Assembly (NCBI GenBank): GCA_014534415.1
Contig: JACVRM010000126.1
Span: 1-6,302, forward strand
Direction of reading: 5' to 3'
DNA length: 6,302 bases
From: Thermoleophilia bacterium
GTDB lineage: Bacteria > Actinomycetota > Thermoleophilia > Gaiellales > Gaiellaceae
In this document: positions 1 to 6,106 of the stretch, piece after piece
Position numbering within the stretch: the first letter of the stretch is position 1
Layout of the letters: each line of letters opens with the position of its first letter
Position numbers and translations under genes: made by a program
The notes under the pieces: model-generated
Told to the model about the DNA's origin: nothing
Database searches by the model: none
Seen by the model: the letters and a program-made list of their open reading frames with translations, nothing else

Positions 1-587
1 AGCAGCACGCGGTTGGCCTCGTCGAGGACGAGCGCACGCACCGCGCGCCGGAGCGGGCGGCCGGTCGCGCGGCCGGCGAGTTCCTGAAACCAGCGCTCGC
101 GCTCGTCCCACGAGACCGCTGCGTTGGCCGGCGACGTCGACGGAAGCACGAAGAGGCGCGTGGCACCAAGCGTGCGAGCCTGGAGACCCAGGTGGGGCCG
201 CTCGTTGAAGACGCCGCGGTACGCCTCCTTGCCGACGAAGCCGATCCATTCAGGCGTGAGCTCGTTGGCGATGCGCTCGAGCCGGTCGCGAGCACCCGCG
301 AAGTCGGCTCGGCGCAGGTCGCCCGAGCCGCGCGTCGTGCGCGGCGCCGCGTTCGTCACGCCGAGGCCGTATTCGAGCAGCGCCTCCTGCTCCGCCGGCT
401 CAAGCACGCGCGGCGTGAAGCGCGCCGCGTGCAGCAACCGCCAGAAATCGTTGCGCGGATTGGCGAAGTGCCTGCCGGCAGCGGCGGACACGAAGCCCGG
501 GTTGATACCGCAGAACAAGACGCGCAGGTTCCGAGCGACGATGTCCGGCAGCACCGAAGTCGCAGTTTCGGCACCGTCGCGTTTCAC
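1..587 (-). CDS. mug: Mismatch-specific uracil/thymine DNA glycosylase (Mug/TDG family), partial, with possible C-terminal NUDIX domain
   Basis: Members of this family excise uracil or thymine from G:U and G:T mismatches in base excision repair. The minus frame opens at GTG 587 and stays open for 195 codons to the left edge. Residues 13-170 align by eye along the length of E. coli Mug (168 aa). Motif I is GINPG (27-31), and Asn29 matches the catalytic Asn of Mug. It is followed by HFANPRNDFW (40-49), then GVTN (76-79), GFVGKEAY (116-123) and motif II LPSTSPAN (148-155). The chain does not stop where Mug normally ends. Residues 179-196 (LRRAVRALVLDEANRVLL) look like the first beta-strands of a NUDIX hydrolase. 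An in-frame TAG lies about 14 codons before GTG 587. A second GTG at 554 would fit the E. coli N-terminus better, and neither has a Shine-Dalgarno. The Mug call is firm; the NUDIX extension is inferred from a short stretch. Confidence 0.9.
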   Translation of the reverse strand, partial: MKRDGAETATSVLPDIVARNLRVLFCGINPGFVSAAAGRHFANPRNDFWRLLHAARFTPRVLEPAEQEALLEYGLGVTNAAPRTTRGSGDLRRADFAGARDRLERIANELTPEWIGFVGKEAYRGVFNERPHLGLQARTLGATRLFVLPSTSPANAAVSWDERERWFQELAGRATGRPLRRAVRALVLDEANRVL

Positions 588-677
588 ACATGTACGGGCT
601 TCGTCGTTACGCTGGAACCGGGTGGTGGGCTAGGGGTGCCCCGTCCGCCCGCGTAAACCGCGAGCAGCTTGCGCTCG

Positions 678-863
678 CTACGCAGCCTCCGGCTCGCGCT
701 TCTCGAGGCGCTGCTCGAATGCCTGACGGAGCTGCTCGCCCGAGACCGGCAGGTCGTAGCGCGGGCGCCGCGGCACCTTCACGATCTTGACGTCCAGGTT
801 CCCACCGCCGTAACAGCGCGCGTAGCACTCCGCCTCGCTCAGCGGCCTGAGCCTGGTCGTCAC
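678..863 (-). CDS. Small conserved-looking hypothetical protein, 61 aa
   Basis: I do not recognise the family. From GTG 863 the protein is 61 aa. It has a cysteine-bearing N-terminal part (ECYARCYG, residues 11-19, with Cys13 and Cys17), a short beta-like stretch (LDVKIVKVPRRPRYDLPV, 23-40) and a charged amphipathic helix (GEQLRQAFEQRLEKRE, 42-57). Mixed composition and a plausible strand-then-helix order argue for a real product. The frame is open further, to GTG 932, but those 23 extra residues are a basic Arg/Gly/Ala string. That start would also lie 5 bp from the divergent OsmC gene and would put the promoter at 871-899 inside the gene. I therefore prefer 863, which lies exactly 7 nt after a -10 box. 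The gene ends 90 bp before mug, in the same direction, so the two may be co-transcribed. No function is assigned. Confidence 0.6.
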   Translation of the reverse strand: MTTRLRPLSEAECYARCYGGGNLDVKIVKVPRRPRYDLPVSGEQLRQAFEQRLEKREPEAA

Positions 864-870
864 GGCCGGT

Positions 871-899
871 ACGGTAAGTGTCCGTGGCCGCTTTCGCAA
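871..899 (-). promoter_or_regulatory. Sigma-70-type promoter for the 61-aa gene, leaderless architecture
   Basis: Read on the minus strand, TTGCGA (899-894, 4 of 6 to TTGACA) is followed by a 17-nt spacer and TACCGT (876-871, fitting the actinobacterial TANNNT -10). Seven nucleotides then lead to GTG 863, so the predicted first transcribed base is at or next to the start codon. There is no Shine-Dalgarno, as expected for a leaderless mRNA. The ideal spacer and the exact placement make this the best-supported promoter in the window. It has not been tested. Confidence 0.6.
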
Positions 900-922
900 C
901 CGCCTCCGTGCGCCGCCGCGGT

Positions 923-928
923 TAGCGT
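923..928 (+). promoter_or_regulatory. Candidate -10 box for the OsmC-like gene
   Basis: TAGCGT matches TANNNT and lies 9 nt before TTG 938, which would leave a 5' leader of only a few bases. No convincing -35 is visible at 17-18 nt upstream. The same hexamer precedes the epimerase gene at 1546. With the promoter at 871-899 it would form a compact divergent control region. Confidence 0.3.
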
Positions 929-937
929 TCACCTCCG

Positions 938-1336
938 TTGGCCCGTCCGCGCACCGATTACCGCGTCGAACTCGACGGAGAACGCTGCTTCGTCAGCGAC
1001 CGCGACGTCCCGCTCGAGCTGCCGCGCGCGTGGACGCCCGAGCACCTCGTGCTCGCCGCGCTGGTCCGGTGCTCGCTGCTCGCCGCCGAATACCACGCGG
1101 GCCGCACGTCGATCGAGTTTTCCGGAACGGGGTCGGCGCTCGGCACGGTCAACCAGCGCGACGACGGCCTCTACGCCTTCGTTGACATCGAGTGCAACCT
1201 GGAGGTCGAGCTCGACCCGGCGCCGGACGACGTTGCCGAGTTCCTCCGAAAGGCCGAGCGAGGCTGTTTCATCGGCTCCTCGCTGACGGCCAAGCCGCGT
1301 TACCGCTGGCGGGTCAACGGCGAGACCGTCGGGTGA
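938..1336 (+). CDS. OsmC-like family protein, 132 aa
   Basis: OsmC/Ohr proteins are cytoplasmic dimers, and many use a cysteine pair to reduce organic hydroperoxides. The 132-aa product has the expected order. It starts with an N-terminal beta-sheet (YRVELDGERCFVSD, 8-21). Next is the signature helix PEHLVLAALVRCSLLAAEYHA (34-54, here read as two parts around Cys45). A strand region follows (69-93), then the second-cysteine helix FLRKAERGCFIGSSL (102-116) with Cys110, and a final strand YRWRVNG (122-128). Both cysteines in the redox positions are present. Cys17 and Cys86 are extra. Length matches small YhfA-like members. TTG 938 is the only reasonable start: an in-frame TAG lies at 923-925 and no ATG or GTG occurs before the conserved helix. 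There is no Shine-Dalgarno. The gene stands alone, divergent from the 61-aa gene. Whether it is a peroxidase is not established by sequence alone. Confidence 0.85.
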   Translation: MARPRTDYRVELDGERCFVSDRDVPLELPRAWTPEHLVLAALVRCSLLAAEYHAGRTSIEFSGTGSALGTVNQRDDGLYAFVDIECNLEVELDPAPDDVAEFLRKAERGCFIGSSLTAKPRYRWRVNGETVG

Positions 1337-1558
1337 TTCGCGCGGCACCGCGGAGGCGTCGCGGCTCGCTCGCGCCCGCACCGCCGCCGCGCTCGGAGTC
1401 CTCGCGTTGAGCGCACGACGCCGAGGCGCGGGACGAGACACACGCGCCCGTCTTGGCGGCGGCGAGCCGCCCGCAGCTCGTGCATTCCGCCTCGCCCACG
1501 ACGCCGGTCGCCGCGCCGCGCCGACGGCGCCCGAGCGCTGCCGGGTAGCGTCGGGGCG
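1337..1558. other. Intergenic region between the OsmC-like gene and the epimerase operon
   Basis: This 222-bp stretch has no convincing gene. It contains a strong GC inverted repeat at 1458-1471 (GGCGG, loop CGAG, CCGCC) without a T tract, so it is not a classical terminator. A candidate -10 for the downstream operon lies at its right end. A minus-strand frame across it contains CTSCG but otherwise reads as low-complexity Arg/Ala/Gly. Confidence 0.5.
1546..1551 (+). promoter_or_regulatory. Candidate -10 box for the epimerase operon, leaderless spacing
   Basis: TAGCGT fits TANNNT and is followed by exactly 7 nt before ATG 1559, the same spacing as at the 61-aa gene. The A of ATG would be at or near +1. 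No good -35 is seen; the region 1521-1528 has only partial similarity to TTGACA. No Shine-Dalgarno precedes the ATG. Confidence 0.4.
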
Positions 1559-2593
1559 ATGAAGCTCCTCGTCCTCGGCGGCACGAAGTTCCTGGGCCGC
1601 GCGGTCGTCGACGCCGCGCTCGAGCGCGGCCACGAGCCGACGCTGTTCAATCGGGGGCAGACGAATCCAGACCTGTATCCAGGCGTCGAGAGAATCCGCG
1701 GCGACCGCGACGGGCAGCTGTCGGCGCTCGAGGGGCGCAGCTGGGACGCGGTCGTCGACCCGTCCGGGCACGTGCCACGCGTCGTGCGCGCGTCGGGCGA
1801 GCTGCTCGCCTCGGCGGTCGACCACTATGTCTTCGTCTCGAGCATCTCGGTGTACCGCGATTTCTCGCGGCCGCGCTTCGACGAGGACGCTGCGCTGATC
1901 GAGCTGGAGGACCCGTCCGTGGAGGACGTGCAGGAGCACTACGGCGGCCTCAAGGCGCTCTGCGAGCGGACCGTCGCTGACATCTTCCCCGCCCGCGCAG
2001 CGATAGTCCGCGCCGGCCTGATCGTCGGCCCGCACGACCCAACCGACCGCTTCACGTACTGGCCCGTGCGCGTTGCGCGTGGCGGCGAGGTGCTCGCGCC
2101 GGGACCACCCGAGCGGCGCATTCAGTTCGTCGACGTACGCGATCTCGGCGACTGGCTCGTCCGGCTCGCCGAGCACCGCACAGCGGGCGCGTACAACGCC
2201 ACCGGACCGATCCCGCCGGTCTCCTTCGGCGAACTCCTCGCCGAGTGCCGGCGGGTCTCCGGGAGCGACGCCACGATCACCTGGGTCGAGGAGGACTTCC
2301 TGCTAGAGCACCGGGTCGGCCAGTGGATGGAACTGCCGCTCTGGCTCGCGCAGAGCGACCTCGAGTGGGCGCACATGCAAGAGGCGGACGTCTCGCGCGC
2401 GGTGGCAGCGGGCCTGCGATTCCGCCCGCTCGCCGAGACGATTCGGGACACGCTCGCCTGGCACGCGACGCGGCAGGACGCTGCGCCGACGGGAACGACC
2501 GCGCTGCCGAACGCCTCGGTCGGCATGGCCGCTGGAAGAGAGGCGGCGTTGCTCGCCGAGTGGCGCGCGCGCACGAACGCAGCGGCACGCTGA
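1559..2593 (+). CDS. NAD-dependent epimerase/dehydratase family protein (atypical SDR), 344 aa
   Basis: This is a cytoplasmic NAD(P)-binding Rossmann protein of the extended/atypical short-chain dehydrogenase group. The glycine motif GGTKFLG (7-13) starts the fold after strand MKLLVL. NRG (31-33) is the usual end of the second strand. A DPSGH segment (67-71) precedes the catalytic region, with VFVSSISVY (91-99) and Tyr128-GGL-Lys132 forming the YxxxK pair. RAGLIVGPHDPTDRF (151-165), FVDVRDLGDWL (190-200) and YNATGP (212-217) are typical of CSP41/epimerase-like members. The C-terminal part (about 235-300) would form the substrate domain. The last 40 residues are Ala-rich and probably a flexible tail. 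The substrate cannot be read from sequence, and some relatives bind nucleic acid or have no known reaction. ATG 1559 starts directly at the Rossmann strand. It is the first gene of a probable operon, ending 5 bp before the DUF3052 gene. Confidence 0.88.
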   Translation: MKLLVLGGTKFLGRAVVDAALERGHEPTLFNRGQTNPDLYPGVERIRGDRDGQLSALEGRSWDAVVDPSGHVPRVVRASGELLASAVDHYVFVSSISVYRDFSRPRFDEDAALIELEDPSVEDVQEHYGGLKALCERTVADIFPARAAIVRAGLIVGPHDPTDRFTYWPVRVARGGEVLAPGPPERRIQFVDVRDLGDWLVRLAEHRTAGAYNATGPIPPVSFGELLAECRRVSGSDATITWVEEDFLLEHRVGQWMELPLWLAQSDLEWAHMQEADVSRAVAAGLRFRPLAETIRDTLAWHATRQDAAPTGTTALPNASVGMAAGREAALLAEWRARTNAAAR

Positions 2594-2598
2594 CGCGC

Positions 2599-2928
2599 GT
2601 GGCCGGCAAGGACTACTCCGCCACGCGGCTCTCCCAGAAGCTCGGCGCAAAGCCGGGCACCGAGGTCGTCGTGCTCTTCACCACCACCCGGGACCAGCTC
2701 GAGCGGCGGTTCGCCGCGCTGCGCGACACCCTCGACCCGGGCGACGGCCTGTGGGTGGCCTGGCCGAAGAAGGCAGCGAAGATCGAGGGCGACCTGACGT
2801 TCGAGGACATCCAGCGGATCGGCCTGGACGCTGGTCTCGTGGACAACAAGTCGTGCTCGATCGACGAGCGCTGGCAGGCGCTCCGCTTCGTCCACCGGCT
2901 CCGTGATCGACCAGACGGACGCCGGTAG
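2599..2928 (+). CDS. DUF3052-family protein, unusually short (109 aa)
   Basis: The function of DUF3052 is unknown. The start GTG 2599 gives AGKDYS-type residues (2-7) followed by LSQKLGAKPG (11-20), the standard opening of the family. The C-terminal half is well conserved: VVVLFTTTRDQLERR (23-37), GLWVAWPKKAAK (50-61) and GLVDNKSCSIDERWQALRFV (79-98). From memory, family members run to about 130-140 aa. They have a segment of about 25-35 residues after KLG-x-K-x-G (a strand such as RVxLLxAPxGF and a loop) before the VVVLF strand. Here KPG is joined directly to TEVVVLF, so that part is missing with no frame disruption. The frame is open far upstream, but those residues overlap the epimerase and are shadow. 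Start and stop lie within the operon: 5 bp after the epimerase stop and 10 bp before the preferred thioesterase start. Confidence 0.8.
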   Translation: MAGKDYSATRLSQKLGAKPGTEVVVLFTTTRDQLERRFAALRDTLDPGDGLWVAWPKKAAKIEGDLTFEDIQRIGLDAGLVDNKSCSIDERWQALRFVHRLRDRPDGRR

Positions 2929-2938
2929 CATCGCGCGC

Positions 2939-3337
2939 GTGGAAGGCTTCCCGTTCGTCCACCGCGACGTCGTGCGCTTCGCGGACGTCGACGCGATGGG
3001 TCACGTCAACAACGCCGTCTTCCTGACGTGGATGGAGGCCGCCCGGACGCACTTCATGCTGCAGCGCGGTCTCGCGCGCGGCGTCGACGCGCTGGGGATG
3101 ATCCTCGCCCGGGCCGAGGTGGACTTCCGCTCGCCGGTGCGCTTCGGCGAGGACATCCAGGTCGGCGTCCGCCCCTCGCGGCTCGGCAACAAGAGCTTCG
3201 AGCTCGCGTACGAGGTTCGTGCGGGCGACCGCCTGGCGGCCGAAGGGACGAGCGTGCTCGTCGCCTACGACTACGCCGGCCAGGAGTCGATGGCGCTGCC
3301 GGAGCGCTGGCGCGACGCGCTCCAGGTGCGCGCGTGA
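2939..3337 (+). CDS. Acyl-CoA thioesterase, hotdog fold (4HBT family), 132 aa
   Basis: 4HBT enzymes hydrolyse acyl-CoA thioesters in the cytoplasm. The N-terminal signature RFADVDAMGHVNNAVFLTWMEAAR is present (residues 13-36 from GTG 2939), with the candidate catalytic Asp in DVDAMGH and the HVNN turn. The central helix is EAARTHFML. The sheet strands follow (ILARAEVDFRSPVRFGEDI; SFELAYEV; AEGTSVLVAYD), an order typical of YbgC/FadM-like proteins. The acyl substrate is unknown. GTG 2939 gives the usual dozen residues before the RF strand. An in-frame GTG at 2903 would add 12 residues (144 aa) and overlap DUF3052 by 26 bp, and it remains possible. Neither has a Shine-Dalgarno. The stop TGA overlaps the M16 peptidase start in GTGA, which implies translational coupling. 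Confidence 0.88.
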   Translation: MEGFPFVHRDVVRFADVDAMGHVNNAVFLTWMEAARTHFMLQRGLARGVDALGMILARAEVDFRSPVRFGEDIQVGVRPSRLGNKSFELAYEVRAGDRLAAEGTSVLVAYDYAGQESMALPERWRDALQVRA

Positions 3338-4599
3338 CGGTCTTCGAGCGTCACACGCTGCCGAACGGCCTCCGGGTGCTCACCGCGCCGATGCTGCAGG
3401 CCCAGTCCGTCACCTGCTTCGTGATGCTCGCCGCCGGCTCGCGCTACGAGACGCGCGACACGCGCGGCATCGCGCACTTCGCGGAGCACATGTTCTTCAA
3501 GGGCACCGAGCGGCGCCCGTCGGCGCGCGACATTGCGGGAGAGATCGACGCGATCGGCGGCGAGTTCAACGCGTTTACGAGCAAGGAGTACACGGGCTAC
3601 TACGTGAAGTGCGCGAGCGAGCACCGCGACGTCGCGCTGGACGTGCTCGTCGACATGCTGCGCCGCTCCAAGTTCGACCCTGACGAGATCGAGCGCGAGA
3701 AGGGCGTGATCGTCGAGGAGATGAACATGTACTTCGACACGCCGCGCGACTACATCGGCGGCGTCTACGAGCAGCTGCTCTACGGCGACCAGCCGCTCGG
3801 CTGGGACATCATCGGCGACAGGGAAACGGTGCGCGCGGCGACCCGCGGGACGTTCCTCGACTACCTCGACCGCTGGTACCGGCCCTCGCGCATCGTCGTC
3901 GGGCTCGGCGGCCGCCTGGGCGACGAGGCGGTCGAGCGGATCGCCGAGCTGCTCGGCGACCTCGAGGATGCGCCGCACGACGGCCGCGCCGCACCCGCGG
4001 CCGCCAACGGCGGCGCGCCCGTCAAGGTGCACACGAAGGAATCCGATCAGGCGCACCTGATCCTCGGCGTGCCGAGCTACCCACTCGAGCACCCGGACCG
4101 CTACGCGCTTCAGCTCCTCGCGACCGTGCTGGGCGGCGGCATGTCCTCGCGCCTGTTCACCGAGGTGCGCGAGCGACGCGGGCTCGGCTACTACGTCTAC
4201 GGCGTCAACCACAGCTACACGGACGCGGGCAGCCTCTACGCGCAGGCCGGCGTCGACATAGCGCGCATCGACGACGCGGTGACGACGATCGTCGCGGAGC
4301 TGCGGCGGATGGCGGAGGAGCCGGTGCCCTACGACGAGCTCGAGAAGGCGCGCAACTTCGCGAAGGGCCGCTTCGTACTTCAGCTCGAGAGCCCGCACGG
4401 GACCGTCATGTTCGGGCTCCGCCGCGAGGTGCTCGAGGGCCGGGCCGCGGAGCCGGAGGAGGTCCTCGCAGGCATCGACGCGGTGACCGCGGACGACGTC
4501 CAGCGCGTCGCGGGAACCTTGATCGGCGACGGTCGCCTCAAGCTCGCCGTGATCGGCCCCTTCGACGACGCCGAGCGCTTCGAGCGCTTGCTCGGCTAG
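3334..4599 (+). CDS. M16 family zinc metallopeptidase, 421 aa
   Basis: This is an inverzincin of the processing-peptidase-like M16B group. It opens with TLPNGLRVLTAPM (8-20), then the zinc site H48-FAE-H52 followed by MFFKGTERR. Glu51 is the catalytic base and His48/His52 are zinc ligands. The third ligand should be Glu128 or Glu129 in EKGVIVEEMNMY (122-133), about 76 residues on, as the family requires. NAFTSKEYTGYY (79-90) is the conserved strand after the first helix. The C-terminal, non-zinc half begins near residue 230 and has GGGMSSRLFTEVRERRGLGYYVY (267-289) with the Arg-Gly-Leu-Tyr element that shapes the substrate site. The length of 421 aa is usual for one M16B subunit. No signal peptide is seen. 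GTG 3334 shares GTGA with the thioesterase stop. The longer open frame to 3028 is antisense-free shadow over that gene. No second M16 gene is next to it, so it is either a homodimer or its partner is elsewhere. Confidence 0.93.
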   Translation: MTVFERHTLPNGLRVLTAPMLQAQSVTCFVMLAAGSRYETRDTRGIAHFAEHMFFKGTERRPSARDIAGEIDAIGGEFNAFTSKEYTGYYVKCASEHRDVALDVLVDMLRRSKFDPDEIEREKGVIVEEMNMYFDTPRDYIGGVYEQLLYGDQPLGWDIIGDRETVRAATRGTFLDYLDRWYRPSRIVVGLGGRLGDEAVERIAELLGDLEDAPHDGRAAPAAANGGAPVKVHTKESDQAHLILGVPSYPLEHPDRYALQLLATVLGGGMSSRLFTEVRERRGLGYYVYGVNHSYTDAGSLYAQAGVDIARIDDAVTTIVAELRRMAEEPVPYDELEKARNFAKGRFVLQLESPHGTVMFGLRREVLEGRAAEPEEVLAGIDAVTADDVQRVAGTLIGDGRLKLAVIGPFDDAERFERLLG

Positions 4600-4621
4600 C
4601 GGGACGCTTTACCGGCTAGCG
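4593..4621. repeat. 9-bp direct repeat spanning both convergent stop codons
   Basis: CGGCTAGCG occurs at 4593-4601 and again at 4613-4621. Each copy contains the palindrome GCTAGC, so the two copies could also pair as a 6-bp stem around a 14-nt loop. The first copy contains the TAG of the M16 gene; the second, read on the minus strand, contains the TAG of the serine hydrolase. It could act as a weak two-way terminator, but no T tract follows on either strand. Confidence 0.4.
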
Positions 4622-6106
4622 AAGGCGGGCCGCGGCGGCGACGCGGGCTCCAAGAGCGCGCGCGGTGGCGTCGGCGATCTCCGGTTCGTAGGCGAGCACG
4701 ACGACGATCTTCGGGCCGGTGCGCGCGTACACGAGGGCAGCGGTGTGGCGCACAGCGGAGAGCCAGCCGCTCTTCTGCGCGATCGGCATCCCGCGCGGCA
4801 GCGACGGAGCGACGAGTCCGCCGTTCGCTCCACCGCGCTCCCAGCGCAGCAGCGCGCCCAAGGCGAACCGCGCCCGGCCGGGTGCGAGGCCCGTGGCGCG
4901 CCGGCCGTCCGAGCGCCCGAGCGCGGCCGCGTGGATCAGCCACATGACGCGGCCAAGATCGCGGGCGGTGGTCACGCGCGCCGACACGAGCGGCGGCTGC
5001 CGCTGGACATCGGAGGCGGATGTGCCGACGCGGTAACCGCCCGGGTACGTGCTCGAGCGCGCGCCCATCCGCCGCAGCGTCGCCTCGACTCGGCGGGAGC
5101 CCAGCGTGTCCGAGCCGTCGCCCAGTTTCCGCAGCAGCCGGTTCGCAGCAAGGTTGGAGGACCAGGCCGCCATCGTCTCGAGCTCGTAGCTCAGCGCCGC
5201 TCCATGGCTGTGCGGCGAGAACCGCTGGAGGGTCGCGACGAGCAAGCCGAGCTTGACGGTCGACGCGGCCGGGAAGCGCGCGTCGGCGTTCCAGCCGGCC
5301 GCGCGCCCGCGAGCAAGATCGTGAACGTACAGGCCTGCATAGCCGGAGTACGGCTCGCCGACTGCGGCCAACCGCCGCACGAGACCGGGATCCGTCGCCC
5401 ACGGAGGGCGACCGCGCTCCGCCCAGCGGGGAAGCAGGTAGACGTCCTGTGACACCGTTCGCCAGCAGACGCGCCCGCCGCGCAGCTGGCGGACGCCCAG
5501 GTCGTAGACGCCCGGTCGCGCCTTCAGGACGAAGCTGAAGTCGGCCGGCGGAGCCGCGATCCGCCCGACGCGCCGCCCGTTCGCGAACAAGACGACCTCG
5601 TCGGCGCACACTCGTGCGTCGGCGACCGTGCCGAAGAACGCCTCCCCGCGGCGCGGGCGGGTCAGCTCGTGCACGAGGCCGGGGCCGCGCGGCGGCCGCC
5701 CCGTGGGGCAGCGGAGCCCGTGCCGCTCGAGTCGGTCGAGCGCGTCGGCGGCGCGCCGCGCGCCCGCGCGTGCCAGGCGCGCGTTCAACCGGTCGAAGCC
5801 CTCCGCCTCGCGGACGAGACCACGAGCGTAGGCGCGCAGGTCGCGGGCAAGCGGACGGCACGCGCGACTGACGTACCGCATATCCGGCAGCGCGACCTCG
5901 AGGTCGCGCGCCGCGTCGTACTGGCGCTGGGCCGTGGACGCCGTCGCTGCGCCCACGGCGTCCGCCCGCTCGGCGGCCGCGAACACGGCGATTGCGCGGG
6001 CGAGCAGCGGGTCGGCTGCGCGCGCGGCGCGTGTTCCGTCGCCGTCGAGCGAGGCGAGCACCGCAACGGCCAGAACGGTCGTGACGCCCCGCATGGGACG
6101 CAGCAT
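4616..6106 (-). CDS. Secreted serine hydrolase, beta-lactamase/transpeptidase fold, with long N-terminal extension (496 aa)
   Basis: The C-terminal half (about 250-496) is a penicillin-binding/beta-lactamase class A-like domain. The motifs are S282-TV-K285 (nucleophile SxxK, in FPAASTVKLGLLV), S316-S-N318 (SxN, in AWSSNLAANRLL), TTARDLGRVMWLI (379-391) and K445-S-G447 (KTG equivalent, in AQKSGWL). A class A Glu166 motif (ExxLN) is not visible between SxN and TTARD; that stretch reads YPGGYRVGTSASDVQRQ. The product may therefore be a DD-peptidase-like or non-beta-lactamase enzyme. The N-terminus (MLRPMRGVTTVLAVAVLASL) is a signal peptide, probably cut near the ARAADP site, so the protein is exported. 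Residues 34-130 are helical and Arg/Ala-rich. Residues 150-226 look like a beta-sandwich, with Cys167 and Cys214 placed for a disulfide; Cys83 and Cys133 could form another. The start may be ATG 6106 or 6094, and neither has a Shine-Dalgarno. The gene is convergent with the M16 peptidase, with 16 bp between stops. Confidence 0.85.
   Translation of the reverse strand: MLRPMRGVTTVLAVAVLASLDGDGTRAARAADPLLARAIAVFAAAERADAVGAATASTAQRQYDAARDLEVALPDMRYVSRACRPLARDLRAYARGLVREAEGFDRLNARLARAGARRAADALDRLERHGLRCPTGRPPRGPGLVHELTRPRRGEAFFGTVADARVCADEVVLFANGRRVGRIAAPPADFSFVLKARPGVYDLGVRQLRGGRVCWRTVSQDVYLLPRWAERGRPPWATDPGLVRRLAAVGEPYSGYAGLYVHDLARGRAAGWNADARFPAASTVKLGLLVATLQRFSPHSHGAALSYELETMAAWSSNLAANRLLRKLGDGSDTLGSRRVEATLRRMGARSSTYPGGYRVGTSASDVQRQPPLVSARVTTARDLGRVMWLIHAAALGRSDGRRATGLAPGRARFALGALLRWERGGANGGLVAPSLPRGMPIAQKSGWLSAVRHTAALVYARTGPKIVVVLAYEPEIADATARALGARVAAAARLR

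Noticed and set aside
124..656. Two plus-strand open frames over the mug region
   Set aside because: They are antisense to mug, whose GINPG and LPSTSPAN motifs are unmistakable. Their translations are low-complexity.
929..936. Perfect Shine-Dalgarno-like GGAGGTGA on the minus strand
   Set aside because: No start codon follows at 5-10 nt. The GTG inside it (932) is too close to be served by it. Probably chance.
1458..1471. Inverted repeat GGCGG-CGAG-CCGCC as a terminator of the OsmC-like gene
   Set aside because: There is no T tract after it, it lies over 120 bp past the stop codon, and such short GC palindromes are common at this base composition.
1314..1499. Minus-strand 61-aa frame with CTSCG and two more cysteines
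   Set aside because: The cysteine spacing fits no zinc finger I know, and the remainder is Arg/Gly/Ala-rich. There is no promoter or ribosome-binding site.
929..2176. 415-codon open frame on the minus strand
   Set aside because: It lies antisense to the OsmC-like and epimerase genes, both with clear family motifs. The translation is Arg/Ala/Val-rich without motifs, as expected for a shadow frame in GC-rich DNA.
3271..4398. 375-codon open frame on the minus strand
   Set aside because: It is antisense to the M16 peptidase, which has an intact zinc site. The translation is a repetitive Arg/Val/Ala/Asp/His sequence with no domain.
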